A stretch of DNA of 21,340 nucleotides from an uncultured Bacilli bacterium (GTDB taxonomy: Bacteria; Bacillota_I; Bacilli_A; RF39; UBA660). The notes under the pieces are model-generated. The model was not told the DNA's origin. It was given only the letters and a program-made list of their open reading frames with translations, and made no database searches. Positions within the stretch are counted from its first letter, which is position 1. Each line of letters begins with the position of its first letter. Below, piece after piece: positions 14,774 through 21,340 of the stretch. Made by a program: the position numbers and the translations under genes. The DNA lies in NCBI GenBank assembly GCA_944358495.1, contig CALVRF010000014.1, positions 1-21,340 of the forward strand, in the 5' to 3' direction.

Positions 14774-15759
14774 TATATCGCCTCCAAACTAACCGCATGC
14801 GCAATCGCCGGAATACTTAACTTTTCGTTAGCCATTGATGGACTCATTAAAGCTCCAGTTGCTACTAATAAAACCCGCTTATATTTTCCCTTTTTCATAG
14901 CATCCATGATATAACTATAAGTAACTAATGGTGCACATGCCGGACCACTTGCACCCGCATAAACCGGTTGCTCTTTTAAATCATAAAGCATAACTCCTGT
15001 ATCATTATAATTTTTTAAATTAATTCCATATTCTATCTGCATATACTCTTTTAAAATTTCCTTGCCATAAATACCCAAATCACCAGTTAAAATCAAATCA
15101 TAATAATCAATCGTCCGATTATTATCTTTAAGATGATTATAAATCGTAGTAGCTGCTGCCGGAGCCATAACTGCCCCCATATGATAAACATCATTAATTC
15201 CAGAATCAATAACTGAACCCAAAGTCGCACTTTCTATTCTAATACTAGACTTCTTAGCAGAAAGTAAACACGCCGCACTCCCTGTTGATGTAAAAGTAGT
15301 CGTTTTTCTTTTTGGCCCTCCATACTCTACTGGGTATCTAAATTGTTTTTCAGCCGCATTATTATGCGAGGAAGTTGCACAAACTACTCTTTCTGCAAAA
15401 CCACTTTCAACAATACTTGCTCCTAAAGCTAATTCCAAAGTACTAGTCGCACAAGCTGCATATACCCCAGCAAAAGATGAAGGCATATTAACGGCTGCAT
15501 AATTAGAAGCAGTTATTTGATTAAGTAAATCCCCTGCCATAAATAAATCAACATCAAATCTCGTTAAACCAATTTTACCAAGTAAAATATCCACGGCATC
15601 ACTAACCAATTTACTTTCAGCTTGCTCCCAAGTTTTACATCCAAAATACAAATCCTCATAGCTATAATCAAAATATTTACTAAGAGGACCCTTTCCTTCA
15701 TAAGGACCAGTTACTGTAGCCGTTTCATTAATATAAACATTTTTATAATTAAAAGTCAT
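14773..15759 (-). CDS. spoVAD: Stage V sporulation protein AD
   Basis: A 328-residue protein of thiolase-like fold that binds dipicolinic acid and takes part in its uptake into the forespore. Visible landmarks are the N-terminal NVYINETATVTGPYEGKGPLS, DLFMAGDLLNQITASNYAA, the thiolase-type nucleophile region GVYAACATSTLELALG, CATSSHNNAAEKQFRYPVEYG, and a C-terminal SGPACAPLVTYSYIM plus GALMSPSMANE. The length matches the family. It starts with ATG overlapping the TAA of spoVAC (TAATG) and ends overlapping spoVAE the same way. Confidence 0.96.
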   Translation of the reverse strand: MTFNYKNVYINETATVTGPYEGKGPLSKYFDYSYEDLYFGCKTWEQAESKLVSDAVDILLGKIGLTRFDVDLFMAGDLLNQITASNYAAVNMPSSFAGVYAACATSTLELALGASIVESGFAERVVCATSSHNNAAEKQFRYPVEYGGPKRKTTTFTSTGSAACLLSAKKSSIRIESATLGSVIDSGINDVYHMGAVMAPAAATTIYNHLKDNNRTIDYYDLILTGDLGIYGKEILKEYMQIEYGINLKNYNDTGVMLYDLKEQPVYAGASGPACAPLVTYSYIMDAMKKGKYKRVLLVATGALMSPSMANEKLSIPAIAHAVSLEAI

Positions 15760-16199
15760 TAAATCGCCCCCACTATCGCTCTAATCACACTAAATGTCCA
15801 AGCACTAACCACCCCAAAAATTATAACTGCTCCCGATATTTTTAACATATTAGCTCCAATTCCTGTAATCATTCCCTCTTTTCTATATTCTAAAGCTGCA
15901 CTCATTGTCGCATGGGCAAAACCAGTAATAGGAACAATAAGTCCACATTTGGCAAAATTAACCAGTTTATCAAAAAATCCCAAACTAGTAAATAAACAAC
16001 TTAAAAATATTAATGTAACTAACATACAAACTGTAGCTTCCTTCGTTGAAATGCTTAAATAATAAGAATAAAAATCAATTAAACCTTGAGCAATTATTCC
16101 CATAAGTCCTCCAATCAAAAAAGCAATAATTGCATTATAAAATACATCTTCTTTTGGTGTATGTTTATTAACCAAATCTTTATATTTTGTTTTTTCCAT
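15759..16199 (-). CDS. spoVAC: Stage V sporulation protein AC
   Basis: A 146-residue membrane protein with four predicted helices. It opens with the characteristic YKDLVNKHTPKEDVFYNAI, followed by AFLIGGLMGIIAQGLIDFY and VPITGFAHATMSAALEYRKEG. SpoVAC of B. subtilis behaves as a mechanosensitive channel of the spore inner membrane involved in dipicolinate release. It is the first gene of a three-gene operon (C, D, E), the minimal set conserved in distant spore formers; spoVAA, spoVAB and spoVAF are not adjacent. GGGAGG precedes the ATG by six bases, and a sigma-G-like promoter lies directly upstream. Confidence 0.95.
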   Translation of the reverse strand: MEKTKYKDLVNKHTPKEDVFYNAIIAFLIGGLMGIIAQGLIDFYSYYLSISTKEATVCMLVTLIFLSCLFTSLGFFDKLVNFAKCGLIVPITGFAHATMSAALEYRKEGMITGIGANMLKISGAVIIFGVVSAWTFSVIRAIVGAI

Positions 16200-16216
16200 A
16201 GTATTCCTCCCATGGT

Positions 16217-16247
16217 TATTATGGTAGTTTTTTATTTTTTATATACA
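16217..16247 (-). promoter_or_regulatory. Candidate sigma-G/sigma-F promoter of spoVAC-D-E
   Basis: Minus strand TGTATA (16247-16242) and CATAATA (16223-16217) are separated by 18 bases and fit the forespore sigma consensus (GHATR, CATnhTA). The start site would lie only some 15 bases before the ATG, giving a very short leader that begins at the GGGAGG. spoVA is sigma-G dependent in B. subtilis. Chance matches are possible in such AT-rich sequence. Confidence 0.5.
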
Positions 16248-16313
16248 AAAAAACAAGAAAAATCTCGTTTAATCTAACAATCAACATTACCATACTAATA
16301 ATATACAACATAA

Positions 16314-16478
16314 TCACACATTCTTTAAATTATCAGTCATAAAAACAAGACACTGACTACCGTCATACCTAATAATTTCGCCAAAGCAAATTCTTATCCA
16401 TTTAAGTGTTTTACCTAATCAACTATAACCAACAACTATATAAGATATATTATCAACTGTTTTTATAAAACATAGTAA
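16314..16478 (-). pseudogene. Orphan coding remnant upstream of spoVAC
   Basis: The minus strand reads as 35 protein-like codons ending in TGA (16314-16316): GKTLKWIRICFGEIIRYDGS followed by QCLVFMTDNLKNV. Before them an in-frame TGA at 16419-16421 interrupts a further open stretch ending in DNISYIVVGYS, up to 16478. There is no start codon with a ribosome site. The residue composition (Trp, Cys, Gly, Asp pairs) is unlike random translation of AT-rich DNA, so I read it as the 3' end of a decayed gene. The family is not recognised. The rest of the 16200-16552 gap holds the spoVAC promoter and a terminator. Confidence 0.3.
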
Positions 16479-16507
16479 CTATTAATAACAAAATATTTTC
16501 AATATCT

Positions 16508-16545
16508 TAAAAATAAACCTTATTATCTCATTGACAATAAGGTTT
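16508..16545 (-). terminator. Terminator after the Ig-like-repeat protein
   Basis: AAACCTTATT (16545-16536 on the minus strand) pairs with AATAAGGTTT (16524-16515) across an eleven-base loop. A T-rich tail follows (TATTTTTAAG). It lies just after the TAG/TAA end of the surface-protein gene. Confidence 0.75.
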
Positions 16546-16552
16546 AACATAT

Positions 16553-18397
16553 TTATCCTAAATAAGTAGTATATGGTCCAAGATAAGACTCATTCCCCGC
16601 ATAATCTCGGATATAATAGCGAATTTGCACAGAATAACGTGGACATCCAAAACCAGCTGAAGCTCGATATGTCGTTCCACTCATCAAATAATATTGAGTA
16701 CTCCAATCTGCCCATCCTTGATTATATATACTAAGATTAGAGCATTGCTTATTAGGGTTACTTCCACACCAAGTATCTACATAACAATACTGTAATTGTA
16801 TCGAAGATACACCAATATTTTCACCAAAATCAAACAAGATTGCATTATTATATGATGCCCAATCTGGCATATACTGGTATTTATGACTAACATACCATGG
16901 CGGTGTTTTATCAATCATAACTTTACCGGCATACGCTGTAGTAGTATTACCAGCCTTATCAGTAGCTACTAAATAAACGTCATTATTACGCTCCGCACTC
17001 CATGTTCCACTAAAAGTCGTAGTTGGAGTATAATCCCAATCTGAATAATTAGTTCCTGTCTTTGAATATCTATATACAATACCATTAGTGCCTGAAATAT
17101 TATCCACAAAGGACCCTTTAATTATAACATTTTGATTTGTCCAATTACTATTTCCACTATTACTACTACTTATTGAAGGCCCAGTACTATCTTTTTTCAC
17201 ATTTATGGAACACTTACCAACATTTCCAGCTTTATCTCTTACATATCCATAATATGTAATACTCTTACCATCAGAACTATGTACAACAGACGTTTTACCA
17301 TTTGTTGAATTCTTAGTAGTTGCAAGTCCCTTTGTCGTAGCTGTTCCACTAGTTGTCATCTTTACAGTCACATCTCCATCATACCAATCATTATCACCTA
17401 CGCTACCACTTAAACTTATACTACATGTTGGCGATTTCAATGCCTGTACATACACACTCTTGTATGTTGTATTGCCAGCTACGTCTTTTGCGTAAACATA
17501 ATATGTTCCGGTTATTTTAGTTACCGTCTTCGAATAACTCTTCCCGCTTATACTTGTCCAACTACTTGGTTTTTCTGTACTTGTTGTTATTGCATACCCC
17601 GATAGTCCACTCATGTTATCCTGCAAAGTTATTGTCAAATTACTAACTTCTGATATCTTAGTTGTCACTGATATCGCCGGTGCTGAAGCATCTCTTTTAA
17701 ATGTCTTTGAACAACTATAACTTCCAGCTACATTTGATACGTAACCATAATATGTAACGCCACTTGTATCAGTACTATGCGTTACTGAACTAACTCCGTT
17801 TGTTGAATTAGCTGTTGTCGCTAAACCTTTAGAACTTACTGTTCCAGAAGTTGCCATCGATACTCCAACATTTGTCTTATACCAGCTATTTGTTCCCATA
17901 GTTCCACTTAAACTAATACTACATGTTGGTGGATCCATTGATGTAATACTTACTGTTTTGTATGTCGTATTACCAGCTGCATCTTTTACATGTATATAAT
18001 ATGTTCCTGTTGCTTTACTAAATGTATTCAAATAACTTGTCCCACTTATCGCTGTCCAAGTAATTGGCGTAGTAGCTGAACTTGTTATCGCATAGCCTTT
18101 TAACCTACTTCCACTACTCGTTTCTGATAATGAAATCGTTAAATTATCTTTTGTTGCTATCTTTGATGTTATTGAGATTGCTGGCGCCTTCTTATCAATC
18201 GCTGCTACATATGTGGCTTCTGGTGTTCTTTTCTCAGATTTCATCTTTACTTTATATGTTACTTTTCCTTCAGTGTTCGTACCCTTAGTTGCTACATAAC
18301 TTTTCTTAGTAGCCCCATTTATCGCTGTACTTCCACTATACCATTGATAAGTTCCGGTATAACTACTTGTGGCTGTTAACGTTATATCTTTATTCAT
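16553..18397 (-). CDS. Ig-like-repeat surface protein, 3' part of a broken pilin-like gene
   Basis: From the first internal ATG this reads 614 residues, but that ATG has no ribosome site and the frame continues upstream to 18608, so it is the downstream part of a larger gene. Residues 1-68 are one Ig-like (Big-type) domain. Residues 71-405 are two A-B module pairs: A holds GYAIT...W..ISG.SY...GTYY.., B holds PTCSISLSG...W...TYYGYV...AG...CS. Residues about 406-500 are a third type (NWTNQNV...WSAERNNDVYLVATDKAGN..IDKTPP). The tail is rich in Trp, Tyr and paired Cys. The repeats recall extracellular Ig-like domains of gut Firmicutes adhesins. There is no cell-wall LPxTG signal. The missing N-terminus would have carried the export signal. 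Confidence 0.7.
   Translation of the reverse strand: MNKDITLTATSSYTGTYQWYSGSTAINGATKKSYVATKGTNTEGKVTYKVKMKSEKRTPEATYVAAIDKKAPAISITSKIATKDNLTISLSETSSGSRLKGYAITSSATTPITWTAISGTSYLNTFSKATGTYYIHVKDAAGNTTYKTVSITSMDPPTCSISLSGTMGTNSWYKTNVGVSMATSGTVSSKGLATTANSTNGVSSVTHSTDTSGVTYYGYVSNVAGSYSCSKTFKRDASAPAISVTTKISEVSNLTITLQDNMSGLSGYAITTSTEKPSSWTSISGKSYSKTVTKITGTYYVYAKDVAGNTTYKSVYVQALKSPTCSISLSGSVGDNDWYDGDVTVKMTTSGTATTKGLATTKNSTNGKTSVVHSSDGKSITYYGYVRDKAGNVGKCSINVKKDSTGPSISSSNSGNSNWTNQNVIIKGSFVDNISGTNGIVYRYSKTGTNYSDWDYTPTTTFSGTWSAERNNDVYLVATDKAGNTTTAYAGKVMIDKTPPWYVSHKYQYMPDWASYNNAILFDFGENIGVSSIQLQYCYVDTWCGSNPNKQCSNLSIYNQGWADWSTQYYLMSGTTYRASAGFGCPRYSVQIRYYIRDYAGNESYLGPYTTYLG
17183..18187 (-). repeat. Two tandem A-B Ig-like module pairs (about 500 nt each)
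   Basis: Two copies of a 166-residue module pair lie at 18187-17684 and 17683-17183. Both keep the same motifs in the same order, and the DNA is recognisably similar (for example the GTTGAATT and CTACATGTTGG stretches recur). They are homologous tandem domains that could recombine to change repeat number. Confidence 0.75.
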
Positions 18398-18760
18398 CCA
18401 TGTTCTACTTGTTATTGGCGTATTTCCTATCTTACCAATTATTACTAAATCTAAATTAATTGTACAATTATCATTGTATACATAATCATAAACATTTTTC
18501 TTGGCTACATTTGATGATTTATTTGTTACCTCGATACAAGCTTCATCAATACTACCTCCAGTAGATGGAAGTTTAATATTCCTTTCGATATATCCATCTT
18601 TTGTAAATCACTTAGTCATATATTGATTTTTACCCCAGGCTCCTGTGGCATTTTTCCTTTATTGTCAACTGCCCAACTTTTTGCCGATAATATCATATTA
18701 TCTTTAAGTTGTTTATCAGCGTTTTCCTCCCCTTTTTTAACCACTTTTTCAACTGAAGGT
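18398..18760 (-). pseudogene. Pilin-like N-terminal remnant with in-frame stop and frameshift
   Basis: Translating upstream of the Ig domains gives DGYIERNIKLPSTGGSIDEA then CIEVTNKSSNVAKKNVYDYV, in frame with the Ig protein back to 18602. A second frame continues it: VEKVVKKGEENADKQLKDNM, then SAKSWAVDNKGKMPQEPGVK and INI, a TGA at 18616-18618, and LSDLQK. Adding one A to the four-A run at 18599-18602 joins LSDLQK to DGYIER, and one base change would remove the TGA. The joined domain resembles the globular part of type IV pilin/pseudopilin-like proteins. The sequence stops near 18760 at the junction with RNase J, so the prepilin signal helix is missing. Real decay, sequencing error or misassembly are all possible. 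Confidence 0.5.
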
Positions 18761-19639
18761 GGCTATATCAAACATAAAGATATTTTCATAACTCAAGAAG
18801 AAGCAAGTAAATATCCATCAGATAAAATTTGCTTACTATGTACTGGAAGCCAAGGTGAACCATTAGCCGCATTAAGCCGCATAGCAAATGGAACATTCAG
18901 ACAAATTAAACTAAGACCTGATGATGTAGTTGTATTCTCTTCATCAGCTATTCCAGGAAACGCATTAAGTATTTCACGTACAATTAACAAACTATATTTA
19001 AAGGGAGTTACCGTTTATACAAACACATCATTAAGTGATATCCACACTAGTGGACACGGTAACCAAGATGAATTAAAACTTATGATCAGACTAGCTAAGC
19101 CTAAATACTTCATGCCATTTCACGGTGAATATCGTATGCTTAAAACCCATGCTGATTTAGCTATCGAATGTGGTGTGCCAAAAGAAAATACTTTTATTTT
19201 AGGCAATGGTGATGTTTTAATTCTTAAAGACGGTGTTATTCACCAAGACGGGAAAATCCAAGCTGGTGATATCTGCGTTGATGGTAATCGTATCGGAGAC
19301 GTTAGTAACGCTGTAATGAAAGATCGTAAAGTAATGGCCAATGACAGCATTGTTGTTGTCATTGCCAACATTGATACCAAAAATCATAAATTATTAAGTA
19401 ATCCAAATATTATTACACGTGGTTTTGTTCTAGTAAATGATAACATTGAACTATTAAAAAAACTAGAAAGAATAAGCAAAGATGCAATAAATAATACAAT
19501 AAAAACTGGCGTTAATTACTCTGAAGTTAAATCAGAAATAATCAATAATGTATCTAGCTATATCAATAACCAAACTGGAAGAAAACCAATTATTTTACCA
19601 GTAATAATGGATATCAAAAAAGATGTTACCGTTGGATAA
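18761..19639 (+). pseudogene. rnj: Ribonuclease J, C-terminal fragment lacking the metallo-beta-lactamase motif
   Basis: From 18761 the frame encodes about 292 residues of RNase J: GYIKHKDIFI, then LLCTGSQGEPLAALSRIANG in the beta-CASP domain, VVFSSSAIPGN, the metal-site motif FMPFHGEYRML, and the C-terminal dimerisation domain ending ITRGFVLV...KPIILPVIMDIKK. Family members are about 555 residues. The N-terminal half with the catalytic HxHxDH motif is missing, so the product cannot be an active nuclease. The 46 residues read upstream in the same frame (from 18623) are antisense to the pilin-like remnant and unrelated to RNase J. No ribosome site supports a start at the boundary. An intact copy is expected elsewhere, since RNase J is normally needed for mRNA turnover. 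Confidence 0.85.
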
Positions 19640-19649
19640 CATCTTTTTT
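19616..19649 (+). terminator. Rho-independent terminator of the RNase J fragment
   Basis: AAAAAAGATGTTA, CC, GTT, GG and TAACATCTTTTTT form a long stem with a T-run on both strands, overlapping the last codons and stop. It is the original terminator carried with the fragment and may also serve the convergent remnant. Confidence 0.85.
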
Positions 19650-19772
19650 ATTTGGCTCTTCAATACTTAAAAGATTAGTATCATAAACAAGACCAATTTT
19701 AATAGCCTCCTCTAAATAACTATTAACTCGTTCTACACTACTCTTTTGAAGTTTTTCAACAAAACCTTTAGT
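19626..19772 (-). pseudogene. 3' remnant of an unrecognised gene, convergent with the RNase J fragment
   Basis: The minus strand reads 48 open codons, TKGFVEKLQKSSVERVNSYL then EEAIKIGLVYDTNLLSIEEP and NKKDVIQR, to a TAA inside the terminator hairpin. A TAA at 19773-19775 closes the frame upstream, and no start codon with a ribosome site is present. The charged amphipathic pattern looks like a genuine protein C-terminus. I cannot name the family. Its end overlaps the RNase J terminator as a normal convergent neighbour would, so the two 3' ends probably moved together as one piece. The remaining bases to 19809 show nothing recognisable. Confidence 0.45.
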
Positions 19773-19809
19773 TTATATACCAAATATTTCATACTAATAT
19801 TAAAGATAC

Positions 19810-20226
19810 TTAATTCTTATTATTACCTTTTAAAATAGACTCAGTTTCAGTTATTTTATATTCAATATTAGTTACATCACTTGATTTTAAATTAGTATTT
19901 AGTTCCAAAGGTTCAGGCATATTAGCGGGTATATAAACTTCTTGCACTGTAGAATTTCCTTCTTTTTGATGAATTGTAAAATCTATTCGATATGCCTGCT
20001 CTTTTTTCGCCTTATCATTTTGAATAACAATAACAGCATTATCTCCGTTTTTCTTTAAGTCTATTTTAAATCCTTTACTGTTAATAGTTTCCATATTTCC
20101 ATCATTTATAATTACTGACTTCTCTTTATTTTCTTGAATTTTAGTTTCGTTCTGTTTAGTCTCAGATATTCCACATCCCGTTAACACAATAATGACTAAA
20201 AATATTACTATTTTTTTTAAATTCAT
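19810..20226 (-). CDS. Small lipoprotein
   Basis: A 138-residue lipoprotein precursor. The first 17 residues are a short basic start and a hydrophobic helix, ending in the lipobox LTGC with Cys18 as the lipidation site. The mature part starts with a Lys/Glu/Gln/Asn-rich linker (18-45) and continues with a compact beta-rich domain (GFKIDLKKNGDNAVIVIQND, QAYRIDFTIHQKEGNSTVQE). It has no catalytic motif and no family I recognise. AAAGGAGGG precedes the ATG. It begins 34 nt after the stop of the Ig-like-repeat gene on the same strand, so the two are probably cotranscribed. That suggests a cell-surface partner, anchor or chaperone role, which is inference. Confidence 0.8.
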   Translation of the reverse strand: MNLKKIVIFLVIIVLTGCGISETKQNETKIQENKEKSVIINDGNMETINSKGFKIDLKKNGDNAVIVIQNDKAKKEQAYRIDFTIHQKEGNSTVQEVYIPANMPEPLELNTNLKSSDVTNIEYKITETESILKGNNKN

Positions 20227-20260
20227 ATACCCTCCTTTAGATTTTTTAGTAAATTATATT

Positions 20261-21340
20261 TTACCAATAGCTTATATGAAATCTAACAGTTGTTGTATAT
20301 CCCACATTCCCAGCATTATCAATACTTCTTAACCCCCAGGTAATCCATGTTGCATAATTATAACCACCACTATCCGCGGTCCAGTTTCCACAGCAACTAG
20401 TAGACCAATTCGGATAATAGTCTGAACTACTACCATCATGTGTCCAATAATTCTGATTATAATTTATTCCGCTTCCTCCAGCATCAGAATGAGAATATGA
20501 GCTATCAAACCACCACGTACTATAACGTCCTGTGGAAATATATACATCGCAAGAGGCATCTCCCTGACCTCCGCCAACATTATTACAACTATTACTATTA
20601 ACATTTAAACTTCCACCAAGCCAAAGTGAACCGACATAAGGAGCATTTGGTGGTGTCTTATCAATTTTTACAGCACCCGCATTATAAATACTTTGATTTC
20701 CAGCATTATCAGTAGCTACAAGGTAAACTGTATCATTTCGATTTGCTGACCATGTTCCTTTGACATATGTAGCTGAAGATCCTGCATCCCAGTCACTAGC
20801 AGTACCAGAACCATTTGACGAATAACTATATTTTATATTATTCATTCCTGAAGTTCCATCACTTGCATTTGCTGAAATTGTAACATTTTGATTTGTCCAA
20901 TTTCCTCCACTACTATTAACTATATTACTCATTGAAGGTTTAGTTGCATCACGTTTAAATGTCTTTGAACACCTATTAGTATTACCTGCTTTATCTTTTA
21001 CATATCCATAATATGTAATACCTTTTGTATCTGACGTATGTGTTACGCTAGATTTACTATTATAAGTTTCTGTACTTGATGCTATTAATCCATAACTCCC
21101 AATACCACTCTCTTTATCACTCTTACTTAAGGTTAACTTTACGTCGCCTATATACCAATTATTATTTCCCTTTGGCCCTGATTCAGTTATCTTACATGTC
21201 GGTGGAACATCATCCTTTACTACAAAACTATTTTTACCATCAAACTCTGTTACATTTCCAGCCCTATCTTTTACATATACATAATATGTTCCCATTGGCA
21301 AATACTTACTTATTGTTCCAATTCCCCCATATGGTGACAA
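20261..21340 (-). CDS. Ig-like-repeat surface protein, 5' end beyond the window
   Basis: The C-terminal 359 residues of a larger exported protein; the frame is open at the window edge. The order is: the end of an A-type Ig module (GTYYVYVKDRAGNVT), a B module (PTCKITESGPKGNNNWY ... ITYYGYVKDKAGNTNRCSKT), a third-type module (GGNWTNQNVTISANASDGTS ... WSANRNDTVYLVATDNAGN ... KIDKTPP), and a final tip domain rich in Trp, Tyr, Ser, Gly and Cys (CCGNWTADSGGYNYATWITW) ending FHISYW. The module order matches the broken homologue at 16553-18397, so the two are paralogs, but their tips are unrelated. There is no LPxTG or membrane anchor at the C-terminus. Confidence 0.75.
   Translation of the reverse strand: MSPYGGIGTISKYLPMGTYYVYVKDRAGNVTEFDGKNSFVVKDDVPPTCKITESGPKGNNNWYIGDVKLTLSKSDKESGIGSYGLIASSTETYNSKSSVTHTSDTKGITYYGYVKDKAGNTNRCSKTFKRDATKPSMSNIVNSSGGNWTNQNVTISANASDGTSGMNNIKYSYSSNGSGTASDWDAGSSATYVKGTWSANRNDTVYLVATDNAGNQSIYNAGAVKIDKTPPNAPYVGSLWLGGSLNVNSNSCNNVGGGQGDASCDVYISTGRYSTWWFDSSYSHSDAGGSGINYNQNYWTHDGSSSDYYPNWSTSCCGNWTADSGGYNYATWITWGLRSIDNAGNVGYTTTVRFHISYW

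Noticed and set aside
17183..18187. Repeats that might be a CRISPR array
   Set aside because: The units are about 500 nt and encode homologous Ig-like modules; there are no short repeats with unique spacers anywhere in the window.
18623..18760. N-terminal extension of the RNase J fragment to an ATG at 18623
   Set aside because: The 46 residues are antisense to the pilin-like remnant and show no similarity to RNase J.
16550..18760. TGA read as tryptophan (Mycoplasma code) to explain the stop in the pilin-like frame
   Set aside because: Other genes here end normally at TGA (for example the YmfH-like gene, directly followed by a terminator), and a frameshift remains in any case.
18082..18990. 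Antisense frames at 18082-18288 and 18793-18990, and one at 16086-16277
   Set aside because: They mirror the Ig-repeat, RNase J and spoVAC frames and have no start signals.

Overview
The window is low-GC (roughly 30 percent), uses the standard genetic code (several genes end in TGA), and has strong AGGAGG-type ribosome binding sites and sigma-A-like promoters. It carries a spoVAC-spoVAD-spoVAE operon, a DacF-like carboxypeptidase, YqeG, RNase J sequence and SipW-type signal peptides. Together these point to an endospore-forming, probably gut-associated Bacilli lineage near Erysipelotrichales or uncultured Mollicutes-like groups. This placement is inferred from gene content only.

Region by region. 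(1) 215-5282, minus strand: a compact five-gene run, dacF-like, yqeG, deoD, ymfF-like, ymfH-like, with touching or overlapping ends and a terminator at its 3' end. (2) 5355-7149, minus: two tandem DUF1016 (YhcG-type, PD-(D/E)XK) nuclease paralogs. Each has a different perfect 19-nt palindrome at the same codons. (3) 7247-10547, minus: uvrA preceded by an overlapping small gene that weakly resembles DUF7666. (4) 10658-12255: a YwaF-like membrane protein and a convergent TPR-like protein whose stop codons overlap. (5) 12383-14408: a GC-rich structured non-coding element, an exported DUF6273-like/C-type-lectin-like protein whose last quarter looks like the variable region of a diversity-generating retroelement (DGR), and a divergent zinc metallopeptidase. 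(6) 14423-16199, minus: a minimal spoVA operon with a candidate sigma-G promoter. (7) 16314-21340: a scrambled surface-protein region. A pilin-like protein with Ig-like repeats has lost its 5' end and carries a stop and a frameshift. It abuts a 3' fragment of an RNase J gene, and a convergent 3' gene remnant follows. Then come a small lipoprotein and the 3' part of a second Ig-like-repeat protein that runs off the window.

How it fits together: the left half is housekeeping (peptidoglycan trimming, purine salvage, M16 proteins, DNA repair). The right half combines spore DPA transport with variable or decaying exported proteins. The most notable items are the DGR-like hypervariable C-terminus at 12585-12680, the covarying palindromes inside the two DUF1016 genes, and the junction near 18760 where two genes both lose their 5' ends. 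No reverse transcriptase, template repeat, tRNA, rRNA, CRISPR array or transposase was seen.
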